Virus record (IMG/VR): IMGVR_UViG_3300020213_001038
Location: 1-21,546 of that record
Length of the DNA: 21,546 nt
Direction: 5' to 3' (one strand)
DNA from: a virus
The position numbers were made by a program, and so were the translations under genes. Shown piece after piece: positions 1-6,951 of the stretch (position 1 is the first letter of the stretch; each line of letters begins with the position of its first letter). Under the pieces are notes generated by a model. It made no database searches. It had not been told where the DNA came from and saw only the letters and a list, made by a program, of their open reading frames with translations.

Positions 1-1235
1 GTCTGATCCTGCTCCATGAAGCCGGCCAACAACTCTTTATTCGCCAGGTTCGAGAACAGCCCCGGCAACGACAGGGTGCTGTATCCGGCAGCGTGGATCG
101 GTGCAAAGGCGGCTTGCATCACCTGCCGCAGGTTGTCCCGCGAGATGGTCAGGCGGCCTTGATAGCCGTTCGCTTGTGCGACCATCAGGATTGCTTCCTG
201 GAGGCCCAACGACCCAAACTCGTGCGCCGCCTCCAGCGTCTCCGCGCGGAAATGCCGCTCGATATTCGGGAGATTTAGCGTCGTGCAGAGCGCGGCCTCG
301 AGCACGTCGCCGTTCGGCAGGCCAGCGCCGCCACTGGCGGAGCCGTGAATCGAGGGCGCTGCCGGTCGATTGGCGCGCAGCACTTCGAGCTCGGTCCGCG
401 TTGCGTCCCACCCTTCGTCAATCGCCTTGGCCTCGATATCGGAGTGCTTGCTGGCGCACACCTTGCGAATGCCGGCGACGCGGTGGGCCTCGGCCGACAA
501 TTGCGAACGCATCTCCGCCACGGCGGTTTGCGCCTCCTTTCCCGCCGCGGCGCGCGTGGCTTCCGTGCCGCTGCCATTGCAACTGGCGTCGAACATGGCT
601 CTGAGGTTGGTGGTTTGCTGCTCGGTCAGATCGTCCACGACGAATCCCTGAGCTTCGATCCACGGAGCGAATTCCATTACGTTGGTCTCCTTGATTGGAC
701 TTGCGGCCTGGGCCGCAATGTTGATGCTCGTGCTGCCGTCGGCACCGTTGGGAACGATGGCCACATGCTTCAGTCGGGAGCGCCGCACCAGCAGGAAGCT
801 GCCGGCCTCGGCGCGGATCGTGCGGCCGTTGACGACCACCTGGCGACCCTTGGCGATTCGCTCCGTCTCCAGGGGCTCCGCGCCGACGCTCGCTTGGAGC
901 GGCACGCCGTCCCGAGCCAGATCGATCACGCGACTGGCCAGTTCATTGGTGCGCGACAGCGTGCCGTGGATCGCCAGGCGGCCTTCACCGTGAATGGGCT
1001 GTCCGCTCCCCAGCACGGCGTGAATCCGGTTCTCGTGATCCGCGAGCAACGGCACGCGATCCGGCGATTCGATGCCTTCGAGATCGATTACCACCGGGCC
1101 GAATCCGGCGACGGTCATCAGGCCGCCGTTGTAGGCCGCCACATGGATAGTCGCCGGCTTGTCGCCCTTCTCGCCGGCCTCCAGCGTCAACTCGACCGGA
1201 CTTACGAGCCGCAGCTCGCGCACATCAATCGTCAT
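1..1235 (-). CDS. Prohead protease / major capsid fusion protein (partial, 3' end outside window)
   Basis: This reading frame is open from an ATG at 1235 to the window edge (about 411 codons) and has no stop, so the C-terminus is missing. The first ~190 residues look like a phage prohead protease: after an MTIDVRELRLVS start come an LADHEN segment and a HVAIVPNGADGSTSI segment, which is the shape of the conserved 'IVxxGAD' stretch of capsid-maturation proteases. The later part, ending in SLPGLFSNLANKELLAGFM, resembles the capsid half of protease/major-capsid fusions, where one polyprotein supplies both the protease-scaffold and the shell subunit. The middle (about residues 200-300) is Ala/Glu/Arg-rich, as expected of a scaffold or delta-domain linker. 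The ATG overlaps the portal stop by 11 bases, which fits the portal-protease-capsid order of siphoviruses. The fusion call is by recollection of the family and is fairly strong; catalytic residues were not assigned. Confidence 0.82.
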   Translation of the reverse strand, partial: MTIDVRELRLVSPVELTLEAGEKGDKPATIHVAAYNGGLMTVAGFGPVVIDLEGIESPDRVPLLADHENRIHAVLGSGQPIHGEGRLAIHGTLSRTNELASRVIDLARDGVPLQASVGAEPLETERIAKGRQVVVNGRTIRAEAGSFLLVRRSRLKHVAIVPNGADGSTSINIAAQAASPIKETNVMEFAPWIEAQGFVVDDLTEQQTTNLRAMFDASCNGSGTEATRAAAGKEAQTAVAEMRSQLSAEAHRVAGIRKVCASKHSDIEAKAIDEGWDATRTELEVLRANRPAAPSIHGSASGGAGLPNGDVLEAALCTTLNLPNIERHFRAETLEAAHEFGSLGLQEAILMVAQANGYQGRLTISRDNLRQVMQAAFAPIHAAGYSTLSLPGLFSNLANKELLAGFMEQDQ

Positions 1236-2676
1236 CGCCCGGCTCCTCCATGACAGCGGTCGAAGTCTCCGTCGCCACGGGTTGGGTGGTCGGCGGCGTG
1301 ATCTCTAGCTCTTTCAGAAGCGCAATCTCCTTGGCCCGCTGCCGCAGCGCCTCTTCCCAGTCGCGTCCCTGCCTGGCGTATTCATGGGCCAGCGTGGTCG
1401 TGTGGTTGGCCAGTCGCGTCGCTTGCGCCGTGGCTTCCTTGGCGGGATCGACATGCTCGTGACCGTCCCAAAACCACTGGTGCGGCCAGTCGGCGATGGG
1501 ACCAACGCCGCCGGGCAGGAGGCCTGGAATCAGAACCGCCTCGTCGAACCAGGCGGCCAGAATGCGATCCAGCACGACGCACTCAAGTTGCGACTGCTCG
1601 ACGCGGATCGCCTTGAAATAGGTCTGGTGGTCGAGACGACCGGAGGCATAGTTGTAGCCCGACGAATTCCCGGCCGCGACATTGAACGGCATGTTGAAAC
1701 AACGCGCGATCTCGTTGAGAATCTCGTGCTTGAACTCGGCATAGGTGGTCGCCGGTTGCTCGGCCTCCATCTGGCTCATCTTCCAGCCGCCGGGCATCGT
1801 CAGCAGGGCCCGCTTCTCCAGTTCGATCGGCTCGAACGGTTCGGCGGCGTCGGCCTCGCCGTTGGCCGGCGCGTCGGTGTAGAGAATGCCGGCGAAGTCG
1901 GCGGCTGTTTCCGCAGCGGCCAGCACGGCCAGCGTAAAGCGACGGAGCTGCGCGAAGAGCGGCAGCGCCGGCATCATGTCGGGCACTCCGCGCGCCTGGC
2001 CCGGTCGGTCGGTGCGGAACCAGTGGATCGTCGCCGTGGCCGGGATGCGGTCGTATTCCCGCAGTAGGCCCGTGCCAGCGTCGCCGGGGTGGGACTTGAG
2101 AACGTGGTATTCGATGGGGTTGCCGGCGTCGTCGAATACGATTCCATCGACCGCGTTCGGGCTGCCACGAAGCAAGTCGGGAGTGGTGACCTGATCGGCT
2201 TCGACAAGTCGTAGGTCCAGTTGGACCATCATCGACAGCGCAGGATTGTTGGTCAGCACGGTGAACGCCTCGCCATCGGAAGCCCGCGCCATCCGCATCG
2301 TGCGGAGCTTGTCGGCGAGGCTGACCGTCTTGGACCAGCGAGCGAACGCCTGTTCGATCCGCCGGTTCGCCTCCGCGTCCGTGGTCAGCAGTTGCAGCCG
2401 GGGGCCGGTTCCAATCACGTCGTTGGCCAGCGTCAGCACGATCCCGCGGGCGTAGCTGTTGTTGGCCACCTCGTATCGCGTGCGATTCCGCAGAATGCGA
2501 CGGACCTCGGGGCTATTGGCGGCATTGGCCGAGAGACCGTCCGCGTTGGCCCAGTGACGACGGTTGTCGTCGGTGGTCACCGCCGCGTCGTAGCGGGCCC
2601 GCACCAGGCGCGTGGCGCGACCGATAGTCGCACGCTGCGGCTTCGCGGAGAACATATTGGTCAGCCAGGTAAGCAC
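1225..2676 (-). CDS. Phage portal protein, lambda family
   Basis: The 483-residue product is the portal: a dodecameric ring at one capsid vertex that the terminase docks on and DNA passes through. The family signature is strong. RARYDAAVTTDDNRRHWANAD lies at about residues 26-46, followed by LRNRTRYEVANNSYARG (62-78) and NDVIGTGPRLQ (85-95), the typical N-terminal blocks of lambda gpB-type portals. The length matches that family (about 480-530). The start is a GTG at 2676, three bases after the TGA of the 65-residue gene. An internal ATG at codon 8 is the alternative, but it would remove little. The stop overlaps the start of the protease/capsid gene by 11 bases, suggesting translational coupling. 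The acidic C-terminus ends in EEPGDDD. Confidence 0.95.
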   Translation of the reverse strand: MLTWLTNMFSAKPQRATIGRATRLVRARYDAAVTTDDNRRHWANADGLSANAANSPEVRRILRNRTRYEVANNSYARGIVLTLANDVIGTGPRLQLLTTDAEANRRIEQAFARWSKTVSLADKLRTMRMARASDGEAFTVLTNNPALSMMVQLDLRLVEADQVTTPDLLRGSPNAVDGIVFDDAGNPIEYHVLKSHPGDAGTGLLREYDRIPATATIHWFRTDRPGQARGVPDMMPALPLFAQLRRFTLAVLAAAETAADFAGILYTDAPANGEADAAEPFEPIELEKRALLTMPGGWKMSQMEAEQPATTYAEFKHEILNEIARCFNMPFNVAAGNSSGYNYASGRLDHQTYFKAIRVEQSQLECVVLDRILAAWFDEAVLIPGLLPGGVGPIADWPHQWFWDGHEHVDPAKEATAQATRLANHTTTLAHEYARQGRDWEEALRQRAKEIALLKELEITPPTTQPVATETSTAVMEEPGDDD

Positions 2677-2679
2677 GTT

Positions 2680-2877
2680 TCAGTTGGCCCCAGGGGGAAC
2701 GAACTTATTGAACTGCAGTCCACGGCTCTTCGACTTCGCGGCCTCCTTGGAGGCCAGGTACTTATCCGCCTCGATCTGCTCGGACAGCTTGTGCTGCTCG
2801 ATGCTGCCGGCGTCGCCAGCGGCCTTGGCCGGCCCCTGGGCGTTCTGACGGATCGTGTCTTCGAGGTCGTCGGCCAT
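2680..2877 (-). CDS. Small phage head-region protein, unknown function (65 aa)
   Basis: This short acidic/basic protein begins MADDLEDTIRQNAQGPAKAA and ends FNKFVPPGAN. It sits directly upstream of the portal gene with a 3-base gap, the slot that in lambda holds the gpW head-tail joining protein. The sequence is predicted mostly helical (IEQHKLSEQIEADKYLASKEA), with no cysteines, membrane segment or signal peptide. I recall similar small proteins next to lambda-type portals but no assigned function, so gpW-like head completion is an inference from position and size only. The ATG at 2877 has only a weak TGGA upstream. Upstream of it lies a long inverted-repeat element rather than another gene. 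Confidence 0.7.
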   Translation of the reverse strand: MADDLEDTIRQNAQGPAKAAGDAGSIEQHKLSEQIEADKYLASKEAAKSKSRGLQFNKFVPPGAN

Positions 2878-2894
2878 CGGTGGTGTCCAAAATG

Positions 2895-3004
2895 CAGCCG
2901 GTCGGGCGAACCCACGGTTCCGGCGGCGCGAGCGATTGCTTCGCGTGCGCCAGAGCGGGAGAGGCCACCCGGCGAAGGATTGACACGTTCGCCCGAGCCG
3001 GCTG
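2895..3004 (-). repeat. 110-nt non-coding element bounded by a 17/18-bp inverted repeat
   Basis: The ~200-base gap between the zinc-ribbon gene and the 65-residue gene is not empty. The sequence at 2895-2911 is the reverse complement of 2987-3004 except for one extra base. On the minus-strand transcript the arms pair as CAGCCGG/CCGGCTG (7 bp), a bulged C, then TCGGGCGAAC/GTTCGCCCGA (10 bp). Inside the 75-base interval is a second imperfect hairpin, GGCGC-GA-GCGA (2925-2935) against TCGC-GT-GCGCC (2941-2951). The outer stem ends 17 bases before the downstream ATG and is followed by CATTTTGG on the minus strand. It could be a structured mRNA leader, a weak terminator, or a remnant of a small mobile element; no target duplication is visible. 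Confidence 0.7.
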
Positions 3005-3077
3005 TCTCAGGTTACGTATGCCGTCGGTAGCTTCGACTGTCCGCGTGGGACCGAGAATCGTGGAGAGATTGCTATAT

Positions 3078-3266
3078 CTAGCGATCCGACTTGGCCGGCG
3101 CGATGACCGAAGCCTCGTAGGTCACGATGCGGTGGCCGCAGTGGCGACAGACCTTGCGCCGGCGAATGCGACCATCGCGGAGCGGCTCCGTATGCGTCGT
3201 GTAGAAGTGACGGCAGGCGCAGCGCGGGCATTCGAGGCCGAATTGTGAGGAGCGGGGTTTCTTCAT
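3078..3266 (-). CDS. NrdR-like zinc-ribbon mini-protein (62 aa)
   Basis: The product is 62 residues with two CxxC pairs: CPRC at residues 13-16 and CRHC at about 40-43. The spacing and the sequence between and after them (GRIRRRKVC...CGHRIVTYEAS) closely follow the N-terminal zinc ribbon of the ribonucleotide-reductase repressor NrdR, whose hallmark is IRRRReC...CgrRFTTYE. The ATP-cone domain that makes up the rest of NrdR is absent, so this is a stand-alone ribbon that probably binds DNA or protein. Its ATG overlaps the terminase TGA (ATGA), so it is translated with terminase in the packaging operon. A Mu Com/Ogr-like transcription or translation factor is an alternative. Function is not established. 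Confidence 0.75.
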   Translation of the reverse strand: MKKPRSSQFGLECPRCACRHFYTTHTEPLRDGRIRRRKVCRHCGHRIVTYEASVIAPAKSDR

Positions 3267-5530
3267 CGCCGTCGCCTCCGCTGCAAGTCGGCGAAGCTAA
3301 CCCGGTCGCGCTTGGCCGGGGCGGAGCCATCGGTCCCCAGCAAGATCGCGCCCAGCATCGAGGCCGCTACCGAGCAGCCCACGAGGCAATCGAACCAGTG
3401 GTTGTCTCCCCGCTCAGGACGCATTTTCCATTCGTCCACGGTTCGGCCACGCCCCTCCGTCTTCACCCGGTATTCGGCCGTCAGATGCTCGGCGAGCAGC
3501 CGGTGCTGATCGGGCCTCTCGCCGAAGAGCGACAGGCAACTCCGGTCCCCCATCGGCACCGCCAAGCGAGCGTGGACGAACGACTTCCAGTAGTTCGTGT
3601 CGAACACGATATGGCGCACGGCCCGCTTGCCATGCACGTTCGGCATGCGCCAGTTGTGCCCGACGCGGTCGCCGGGCTTGCGTTTGTATTCCGAAAACGG
3701 CTGGCTCGAAGCGCCGACGAACCGTCCGTGGCTCGGCATGACAATTCCGGCGTGCGCCGACTGGCGGCAGAACTGATAGACCACATCGGTGGACGATCCC
3801 CAGTTGGCATCGACGAGACACCTCTCAATCCGCAGCATGGCCCCGTCGTCCCGCCGCCATTCGCGGGCCAGGTACGCGCCCGTGAGTTGCTCGAGGCCGG
3901 CGTAGATTGTCCCCTCCAGCCCAGAAGCTCTCGTCGTTGCCGCCAATGTGTGGCGGGCGTCGCGGAGCGTGAAGTAGGAACGTTGCTGGTCGGGATAGGT
4001 GCCATAGTCGATGACGTAGCCCGTGAAGTCGTCCTCCCAGGCCGCGACCACGAAGAACAAGAGCGAGGCCTGCACGTCGACAAACATCGTCAGGTGGTTG
4101 CACCCAATCGGCACTTCGGCACGTTGCATCCGATTGAATTTGTCGGCGATCTGGTCGGCGGTCAGTTCGTCGTCGGATGCGGTGTCCGCCGGCAGCGGCT
4201 CGTTCTGGTACTCGGCAAAGAACGCGGCCTCGTCCTGCAACTTCAGATTCATCGCGTGCTGTATGGCCGAGAGTTCGTCGTGGTTGAATCGCTCGGGCCA
4301 GGCGATCACCGCGCCAGCGTCCATCGCGTCGCGGTTCTGCCCGTAGAACCCGGTCGCCTCCTCGCCGGCGTTGCCAGCCCGCATGCTCTCGGCGCGAATT
4401 TCCGCGTACCGTTGCCACAGCTTCTCGTCCGTGGGGAACGCATAAACCATCTTGGTCCGCTCGCCATTCCACTCCGGATGCTTGTCGCGGCTCAAAATGC
4501 TGTCCGCCATGTCGCTCGGTCGAATGACCGTACAAGGCATGATGCCGGAGATCTTCTGACCGGGGCCGGTGAGGCCCAACACAGCGCCCGCCAGAATGCT
4601 TTCGCGCGTCGCGCATTGCGAAAGCGAGCGGGCCGACTCGTCCGTTTGCGGATCGTCCAGCACGACGAGCGTCGGCCGTACGGTGTGGCCATCGGCCCGT
4701 TTGTACTTCATGCCACGGATGCGACCGGTGATTCCCGCGACCTTGATGATCGCTCCGCTGGCCCCGCTCCCCGGCATGGTCGGCAAGACGACCTCGCGAG
4801 CTGTCCAGCCGATGTGGGTTCGTTCGCCTTTGTAGAGTTGGCCATTGCAACGATTGGCGATCCCATCGAGCGCCTGAATGGGATAGACAACCTCGGGGAA
4901 ATCCTCCAGCAGCAGATCGTTGCCATCGAGTTCCATCTTGATCGACTCGAGCATGTCCATCGCGTGACCTTCGTCGCTGCCGATCAAGCAGACGAACTCG
5001 CGGTGCCCAAACAACACCGCCCAGATGCAGGCGCACTCGCAGATGGTTGTCTTGCCGCTGCCGCGCGGCATCGCCATCGCAAACAGACCGCCGCGAATAA
5101 CGGCCTGTACGATCTTGGCGATGACCTTCAGGTGGTCTGGCGACCACGGCAGATGAAACGTGAGCGGAAAGTACGACTCGCAGAAGAACCGGAAGTCGGA
5201 GGCCGCGCGAGCCTTGCGGTCGGAGTTCACGACCTCAGGCAGATCGCCGATGTCGCGGCCGGCGATGGCTAGCGCCACGTTCCGCGCCCGAGCGCGGTCT
5301 TTCATCTTCTCATACGGGTCGCTGTCGGGCTCGGGCTTCGGCGCATGTCGAATCTGGACCAGCCACGCGACGTAGCGCAACAGATCGACGTGCCGCGCGT
5401 CGCCGATGCGCAGACCAGCGCGCGTGCGGTGGCGATGCAATTGCCGCTCGTTGATCACCTCGCCTAGCGCGGTCGAGTTGAGCAGACGACAGAGTTCGCT
5501 CGGTCGCAGCTTGCGCGGATCATTCGCCAT
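3263..5530 (-). CDS. Phage terminase large subunit (DNA-packaging ATPase/nuclease)
   Basis: This 755-residue protein is the motor that cuts concatemeric phage DNA and pumps it into the prohead. The ATPase half has a Walker A at MPRGSGKTT (residues 154-162) and a Walker B at TLVVLDDP (287-294). The nuclease half carries acidic residues in the expected RNase H-like pattern: FVDVQ (D485), CLVDANWG (D574) and DNHWFDCLVG (D709/D714). The size is larger than many TerL proteins and nearer the gpA class. Residues 8-60 form an extra wHTH-like module resembling the whole product of the next gene upstream (5520-5759). The start at 5530 follows an AGGGGAA sequence and overlaps that gene by 11 bases. The C-terminus is very basic (RRRRR). 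The call is firm. Confidence 0.95.
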   Translation of the reverse strand: MANDPRKLRPSELCRLLNSTALGEVINERQLHRHRTRAGLRIGDARHVDLLRYVAWLVQIRHAPKPEPDSDPYEKMKDRARARNVALAIAGRDIGDLPEVVNSDRKARAASDFRFFCESYFPLTFHLPWSPDHLKVIAKIVQAVIRGGLFAMAMPRGSGKTTICECACIWAVLFGHREFVCLIGSDEGHAMDMLESIKMELDGNDLLLEDFPEVVYPIQALDGIANRCNGQLYKGERTHIGWTAREVVLPTMPGSGASGAIIKVAGITGRIRGMKYKRADGHTVRPTLVVLDDPQTDESARSLSQCATRESILAGAVLGLTGPGQKISGIMPCTVIRPSDMADSILSRDKHPEWNGERTKMVYAFPTDEKLWQRYAEIRAESMRAGNAGEEATGFYGQNRDAMDAGAVIAWPERFNHDELSAIQHAMNLKLQDEAAFFAEYQNEPLPADTASDDELTADQIADKFNRMQRAEVPIGCNHLTMFVDVQASLLFFVVAAWEDDFTGYVIDYGTYPDQQRSYFTLRDARHTLAATTRASGLEGTIYAGLEQLTGAYLAREWRRDDGAMLRIERCLVDANWGSSTDVVYQFCRQSAHAGIVMPSHGRFVGASSQPFSEYKRKPGDRVGHNWRMPNVHGKRAVRHIVFDTNYWKSFVHARLAVPMGDRSCLSLFGERPDQHRLLAEHLTAEYRVKTEGRGRTVDEWKMRPERGDNHWFDCLVGCSVAASMLGAILLGTDGSAPAKRDRVSFADLQRRRRR

Positions 5531-5759
5531 TGCGTTCCCCTGCGGTGCTGGCCATCTCCTTCACAAGCCACGCCGCGTAATGGACCAGGCTGAGCGTTCC
5601 GTCCGGGTTGGCCGGCGCACCGCTGGCCAGATCGTCCCGCAACATCGCCTCGGTGACGGGCTGGCCCCCGACCTTTGCCAATAAACGGGCCGCGTCCGCC
5701 AACCCCAGCGCCGTCGGGTTCAGGCCCGAAGTGGGCCTGTTTTCGGGACTTACGGCCAT
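5520..5759 (-). CDS. Nu1-like small protein, candidate terminase small subunit (79 aa)
   Basis: This is the first gene of the packaging operon, placed exactly where the small terminase subunit normally is. Residues 18-69 begin LGLADAARLLAKVGG and end SLVHYAAWLVKEM, which has the look of a winged-helix DNA reader: a helix with RLL, a basic turn, and a closing aromatic-AWLV helix. The same layout occurs at the N-terminus of the large subunit (SELCRLLNSTALGE...LLRYVAWLVQI), so the two may be relatives. The protein could recognise the packaging site, as gpNu1 does at cos; that role is inferred from position and fold impression. The ATG at 5759 is preceded by a GGGGGG run 7 bases upstream, a G-rich but non-standard ribosome-binding sequence. 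Confidence 0.65.
   Translation of the reverse strand: MAVSPENRPTSGLNPTALGLADAARLLAKVGGQPVTEAMLRDDLASGAPANPDGTLSLVHYAAWLVKEMASTAGERNGE
5721..5743 (+). terminator. Terminator-like hairpin inside the 5' end of the Nu1-like gene
   Basis: CAGGCCC (5721-5727) and GGGCCTG (5733-5739) form a perfect 7-bp stem with loop GAAGT, followed on the plus strand by TTTT (5740-5743). It lies within the first codons of the minus-strand gene starting at 5759, so it could fold near the start of that mRNA or stop antisense transcription entering from the operon. Codon constraint on Gly/Pro codons could produce this by chance. Confidence 0.3.
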
Positions 5760-5881
5760 GATTTGCCCCCCGAAAAAAAGCTGCGGAATCTCGCCAAAAC
5801 TAGCTGGATGTTTCTGCGAACCCGAGGTAACTGTGTGCTTGTGCGATGACGCAAACCATTACCACAAAAGGAGAAACGACC
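5760..5881. promoter_or_regulatory. Divergent intergenic region between the packaging operon and the plus-strand cassette
   Basis: These 122 bases separate two divergent start codons (5759 minus, 5882 plus), so promoters for both directions should lie here. I could not find a convincing -35/-10 pair on either strand. Visible are an A-tract at 5773-5779 and a strong ribosome-binding site AAAAGGAG at 5866-5873, eight bases before the plus-strand ATG. The region is more AT-rich than its flanks. Confidence 0.5.
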
Positions 5882-6214
5882 ATGACCGACGCTAACGAAA
5901 CAAACGACCTGGACCTTGGCGACGACCTCGAAATCACCAAGACCACCCGTCGCGCCTCGGGGGGCGGAACCTGGGTTTGCGGACGCCTCGCCGGGCACCG
6001 CTTCGACGCCCTGGTGTTCCCCGAACACGCCGACAACCCGGAATGGGAACTGGGCGACAGCCGCATCTCGAAGCTCTGGGTCCAGCGCTTGGCCGACATG
6101 CAAACGGTCTTCAGCTGGGACCGGGGAATGGACGTGCCGGCTGCCGACCAAATGGCCGGCGCGGTGATCGATTTCCTGGCGGCGGGTCTCGCCGACCATA
6201 CCTACGCCGAATAA
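5882..6214 (+). CDS. Small acidic protein of unknown function (110 aa)
   Basis: This is the first gene of the plus-strand cassette. The start chosen is ATG 5882, because AAAAGGAG sits eight bases upstream; an upstream in-frame ATG at 5846 has no such site. After a disordered, acidic N-terminus (TNDLDLGDDLEITKT) comes a compact domain with GGTWVCGRLAGHRFDALVF, then SRISKLWVQRLADMQ and a C-terminal helix. The pattern W-x-x-G-x-(L)-x-G-H-x-F-x-A-x-x-F followed by ISKLW looks like a conserved small beta-rich family of phages and plasmids that I have seen without a function. No membrane segment, no metal motif and a single cysteine are present. It is a real gene by ribosome site and composition; function is unknown. 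Confidence 0.75.
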   Translation: MTDANETNDLDLGDDLEITKTTRRASGGGTWVCGRLAGHRFDALVFPEHADNPEWELGDSRISKLWVQRLADMQTVFSWDRGMDVPAADQMAGAVIDFLAAGLADHTYAE

Positions 6215-6220
6215 GCCGAA

Positions 6221-6259
6221 ACGCGGGTTCGCCCCGCGTCGCTCGACCGTGGTTGGTCG
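6221..6259 (+). other. Two consecutive hairpins in the leader of the HARE-HTH gene
   Basis: In the 96-base gap between plus-strand genes, ACGCGGG (6221-6227) pairs with CCCGCGT (6233-6239) around a TTCGC loop. CGACC (6244-6248) pairs with GGTCG (6255-6259) around GTGGTT. No T-run follows either hairpin, so neither is a classic rho-independent terminator. They may stabilise or separate the mRNA segments, or lower expression of the downstream gene. Confidence 0.5.
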
Positions 6260-6310
6260 GGCCTGATGATGGCAGCCACCCCATCGAACCCATGTACGAG
6301 GAGACGAATC

Positions 6311-6631
6311 ATGTCCGCGAAGAAAACCACCAAGACCAAGGCCTCGGCCCCGAAGGCAACCAAGACGACGAAGGCCGCGCCGGCGAAGGTTACCAAGACC
6401 AAGAAGCTCAGCGCCATCGACGCCGCCGCGAAACTGCTGGCGGCAACCAAAGCGCCGATGAACTGCAAAGAGCTGATCGACGCGATGGGGTCCAAGGGTT
6501 TGTGGACCAGCCCCGGCGGCAAGACGCCGCACGCCACGCTGTACAGCGCGATCCTGCGGGAGATCGCCACCAAGGGCAAGGACGCCCGGTTCACCAAGAC
6601 CGAGCGCGGCAAGTTCGCCATCAACGCCTGA
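6311..6631 (+). CDS. HARE-HTH winged-helix protein with lysine-rich histone-H1-like tail (106 aa)
   Basis: The N-terminal ~35 residues are a low-complexity basic tail of Lys, Thr, Ala and Pro (MSAKKTTKTKASAPKATKTT and onward), like histone H1 tails. From about residue 36 the sequence reads LSAIDAAAKLLAATKAPMNC, then ELIDAMGSKGLW, TPHATLYSAILREI and RFTKTERGKFAI. This is the diagnostic order of the HARE-HTH domain (HB1, ASXL, restriction endonuclease helix-turn-helix), a winged helix linked to DNA binding and sometimes to sensing modified bases. The start at 6311 has GAGGAG seven bases upstream (6298-6303); the longer in-frame start at 6266 lacks a site. It may be a phage nucleoid or regulatory protein. 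The domain call is strong; the role is inferred. Confidence 0.85.
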   Translation: MSAKKTTKTKASAPKATKTTKAAPAKVTKTKKLSAIDAAAKLLAATKAPMNCKELIDAMGSKGLWTSPGGKTPHATLYSAILREIATKGKDARFTKTERGKFAINA

Positions 6632-6645
6632 TCGGAGACGAGGCC

Positions 6646-6840
6646 ATGAACGAAGTTGCTGACGCCCTTCGCAAGGTGACCGCCGCCATGCAAACGGAAC
6701 TCGAATCGGGCCGGCGCTCGACACGAATCGACGCCAATGACCTGATCGACCTGCTGCTGGCGGTGGCCGACGAGATCGACCCGCCGTTCGCCCCGCAACT
6801 GCGCGACGAACGGCCCCGCGAGCCGCGCCAGGACCGGTAG
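6646..6840 (+). CDS. Small protein of unknown function (64 aa), last gene of plus cassette
   Basis: The ORF begins at an ATG 14 bases after the HARE-HTH stop, with GGAGACGAGG upstream. It reads MNEVADALRKVTAAMQTELE, then a stretch with ANDLIDLLLAVADEIDPPF, and ends in a charged RDERPREPRQDR tail. It should be two amphipathic helices, with no cysteine and no membrane segment, and I do not recognise a family. A longer in-frame reading from 5977 exists but overlaps both preceding genes in another frame, so the internal ATG is preferred. The stop is followed 17 bases later by the strong terminator hairpin, consistent with it being the end of the three-gene transcript. Confidence 0.65.
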   Translation: MNEVADALRKVTAAMQTELESGRRSTRIDANDLIDLLLAVADEIDPPFAPQLRDERPREPRQDR

Positions 6841-6857
6841 CCCCGGACTCGGCTGAT

Positions 6858-6889
6858 AACGCCCCAAATTCGCCACGTTGGGGCGTTTT
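6858..6889 (+). terminator. Bidirectional rho-independent terminator
   Basis: AACGCCCCAA (6858-6867) and TTGGGGCGTT (6878-6887) form a perfect 10-bp stem around a 10-base loop. TTTT (6886-6889) follows on the plus strand, and the mirrored sequence is also usable on the minus strand. It lies between the convergent ends of the plus cassette (6840) and the methyltransferase gene (6952). Confidence 0.88.
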
Positions 6890-6951
6890 CTCGTTGGCAG
6901 GCGTGCTGGCCCAACAACCCCGCCCGTCGCCACTCAACGCCAGTGTCGCGT

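Noticed and set aside
345-1253. A 302-codon plus-strand frame opposite the protease/capsid gene
   Set aside because: The antisense minus-strand frame runs through phage capsid motifs and is coupled to the portal; this one has no ribosome site.
2895-3004. An insertion sequence or MITE
   Set aside because: Terminal inverted repeats are present, but no target-site duplication or second copy is visible within the window, so I list it only as an inverted-repeat element.
3245-5272. A 675-codon plus-strand reading frame opposite the terminase
   Set aside because: It lies entirely antisense to a firmly identified terminase with all its motifs. GC-rich codon usage produces such mirror frames; its translation has no recognisable domain.
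5977-6840. A 287-residue plus-strand protein
   Set aside because: Its first two thirds read across two better-supported genes in another frame; only the segment from ATG 6646 has its own ribosome site.
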